Part shown: positions 49,790-51,109 of the stretch, piece after piece
How positions within the stretch are numbered: the first letter of the stretch is position 1
Layout: each line of letters opens with the position of its first letter
From: Methylocaldum sp. 14B
Lineage (GTDB): Bacteria > Pseudomonadota > Gammaproteobacteria > Methylococcales > Methylococcaceae
Direction: 5' to 3'
DNA length: 51,109 nucleotides
Assembly: GCF_002005105.1 (NCBI RefSeq)
Contig: NZ_MSCV01000044.1
Coordinates: forward strand, 1 to 51,109
The notes under the pieces: generated by a model
What the model was told of the DNA's origin: nothing
Databases searched by the model: none
The model's input: only the letters and a program-made list of their open reading frames with translations
Program-made: the position numbers and the translations under genes

Positions 49790-50089
49790 TCAGAGCGTAC
49801 GTTTCCGGCCGAGCTTCATGTCGTCCAGCAACCGCTCATTAACACTTCGCGCGTGCTCGATGTCCCAAATCCGAATCGCTTCTTTGAGTTCGACCTTGCC
49901 GTCGTCGACTATTTTGCAAAGTCCAACTCGTAGAGCAAACAGCTTGAAGATGAGCGGATCTTTGCGCGTGTCGGCCAGGTGCTTTTCCGACTCCGCCGAC
50001 TTTTGCGGATCTTTGCAGTAGTTGACCCAGCCTTCTTCGGCCCGGAGGCCGAAGGATACGGCCAGCATCAAAATCAAAAGCGCTTTCAT
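49790..50089 (-). CDS. small exported protein of unknown function
   Basis: 99 residues. Residues 1-17 form a signal peptide (MKALLILMLAVSFGLRA). The mature part is charged and has two Cys (VNYCKDP and GLCKIVDD), possibly a periplasmic disulfide, and the segment IRIWDIEHARSVNERLLDDM. I do not recognise a family. It lies between the DUF262 gene and the leucine-rich-repeat gene; a terminator for leftward transcription precedes it, so it must have its own promoter. Confidence 0.6.
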   Translation of the reverse strand: MKALLILMLAVSFGLRAEEGWVNYCKDPQKSAESEKHLADTRKDPLIFKLFALRVGLCKIVDDGKVELKEAIRIWDIEHARSVNERLLDDMKLGRKRTL

Positions 50090-50121
50090 TCGTCGATCGC
50101 CAAATCAGCTCCCGCTTTTAC

Positions 50122-50155
50122 AATAAAAAACCCGGCCGCGGGGTGCCGGCCGGGT
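50122..50155 (-). terminator. intrinsic terminator, leftward
   Basis: Nine-bp GC-rich stem (arms 50130-50138 and 50147-50155, 8-base loop) followed, on the minus strand, by TTTTTATTG. A textbook rho-independent terminator. It would stop transcription coming from the leucine-rich-repeat gene. Confidence 0.85.
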
Positions 50156-50297
50156 ATCTAGCATGCTGCGAACTACAAGACTCGCTCGCTATTGCATCGC
50201 TTTCTGCCTCACCGCACTGGTGCTTACATGATGGCTCTCAAGATATATCCATGGCTGAATCAGAGTGGCAGAGAGCTCTATCATCAACGTATCCAGA

Positions 50298-51109
50298 TTA
50301 TTGGCATATTGTCGGACGCTGAATAAGGGTGGAGGGAAGAGCCGCCACCAGCATATCCAGATCATTGCATCCGATCTGGTCGTTGCTGACGAGATTTAAG
50401 TACCCCAAAGCGTGCAGTTGAGTGAGTGGCCAGACGTCCACTAGAGCATTGCTCGACAGATCCAGTTCTTTGAGTTGGCTGAAGTTTGGGCCATTCGGGC
50501 CTGGGCTCGCGAAGACCTGAATATTGTCGATGCCGTTGCCCGCGACGTTGAGCCGGGTCAGCGTGCTGCCAAACGGCATGAGGAAGTCGAGGCTCTTGCC
50601 GCCGTTGGAATCGGTGAGATGGGTATTGCCCAGATCCAATTCCACCAGAGGGTAAGGCTTACCGGTCTCCCAATTCGTTAGCGGCCCGAGGTTGCTGAAC
50701 GAGCCGATCTCGATACCGTTAAGCCCCAGGCTGGTCAGCCCCCGGTTCATGTCGATCACGGGACGTACTTGCCAGATGGCAAGGCTTTGGTTGCCGGAGA
50801 GATTGAGCTTGGTCAGTTGATGCAGCGGACTAAGCGGCCAGACGTCCATCAGGGCGTTTTTCGATAGGTCCAGCTCTTTGAGTTGGCTGAAGTTTGGACC
50901 GTTCGATCCCCAACTCGCAAAAACCTGAATGTTATCGATATCGTTGCCCGCGACGTTAAGCCGAGTCAGCGTGCCACCAAACGGCATGAGAAAGTCGAGA
51001 CTCTTGCCGCCATTGAGGTCGGTCAGGTGAGTGTTACCCAAGTCCAGTTCCTGTAAAGCATAAGGCTGTCCAGTCTCCCAGTTGGTCAGCGGTCCGAGGT
51101 TATCGAATG
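50298..51109 (-). CDS. leucine-rich-repeat protein, C-terminal part (runs off the window)
   Basis: At least 270 residues are visible; the frame is open to the right edge, so the N-terminus is outside. Leucine-rich repeats of the type LKELDLSKNALMDV, LTKLNLSGNQSLA and LTRLNVAGNDIDN recur. A larger unit of 136 residues (408 bp) is repeated: ELDLGNTHLTD, the LDFLMPFG segment and NIQVFAS occur in both units with few changes. The end is capped by DMLVAALPSTLIQRPTICQ with Cys pair. Such proteins are usually secreted or cell-surface and bind other proteins. No signal peptide can be checked. Function unknown. Confidence 0.8.
   Translation of the reverse strand, partial: FDNLGPLTNWETGQPYALQELDLGNTHLTDLNGGKSLDFLMPFGGTLTRLNVAGNDIDNIQVFASWGSNGPNFSQLKELDLSKNALMDVWPLSPLHQLTKLNLSGNQSLAIWQVRPVIDMNRGLTSLGLNGIEIGSFSNLGPLTNWETGKPYPLVELDLGNTHLTDSNGGKSLDFLMPFGSTLTRLNVAGNGIDNIQVFASPGPNGPNFSQLKELDLSSNALVDVWPLTQLHALGYLNLVSNDQIGCNDLDMLVAALPSTLIQRPTICQ

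Noticed and set aside
46376-49790. Second copy of a tRNA 3' end as att site for the island
   Set aside because: No stretch matching the tRNA-Gly or tRNA-Cys 3' ends was found to the right within the window; the site may lie outside or be lost.

Overview
The window looks like the chromosome of a gammaproteobacterium of fairly high G+C. The best evidence is gene order: pyrG-kdsA-eno-ftsB-ispD-ispF-truD, an arsC-like gene and wrbA next to hda, aas-lplT, and uvrC-pgsA-tRNA-Gly-tRNA-Cys, all of which are arrangements known from this class. The presence of flavocytochrome c sulfide dehydrogenase genes suggests a chemotrophic or environmental bacterium. Genus cannot be fixed from the sequence alone.

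Layout. 0.3-2.5 kb: sulfide-oxidising flavocytochrome pair (fccA, fccB) and a convergent DUF4202 gene. 2.7-7.4 kb: zwf, a dienelactone hydrolase, accA and tilS. 7.4-15.1 kb: a small lipoprotein, then the CTP/KDO/enolase/FtsB/isoprenoid/TruD series and uppP. 15.2-18.5 kb: CBS protein, ArsC-like reductase, WrbA, Hda and a ketopantoate reductase. 18.6-20.8 kb: divergent ffh and a CcsA/YpjD-type membrane gene. 20.9-26.0 kb: a leftward flagellar filament block fliC-flaG-fliD-fliS-fliT, with a textbook sigma-28 promoter before fliC. 26.1-28.2 kb: an antitoxin with a broken toxin, then two metal-ion transport genes. 28.2-28.9 kb: a non-coding stretch packed with hairpins and a 69-bp tandem duplication. 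28.9-37.3 kb: surE-pcm-dedA-iron alcohol dehydrogenase-Pat-type acyl-CoA ligase/acetyltransferase-tex. 37.5-43.3 kb: a lipoprotein lipase, aas-lplT and an MFS transporter. 43.7-46.4 kb: uvrC, pgsA and two tRNA genes.

From 46.4 kb to the right edge the character changes. Downstream of tRNA-Cys lie MITE-like repeats, a frameshifted phage integrase, a Cox/excisionase-like gene and a divergent repressor-like gene sharing an apparently intact operator region, then an AT-richer DUF262/HNH (GmrSD-like) gene that is a good candidate for phage defence, a small exported protein, and the end of a leucine-rich-repeat protein that runs off the window. This is an accessory island beside a tRNA cluster. The most interesting items are this island, the hairpin-rich repeat at 28.3-28.7 kb, the repeat family with CTAG-GC-TTTTC ends at 37.4 and 46.5-46.8 kb, and the Pat homologue that keeps the ligase histidine.
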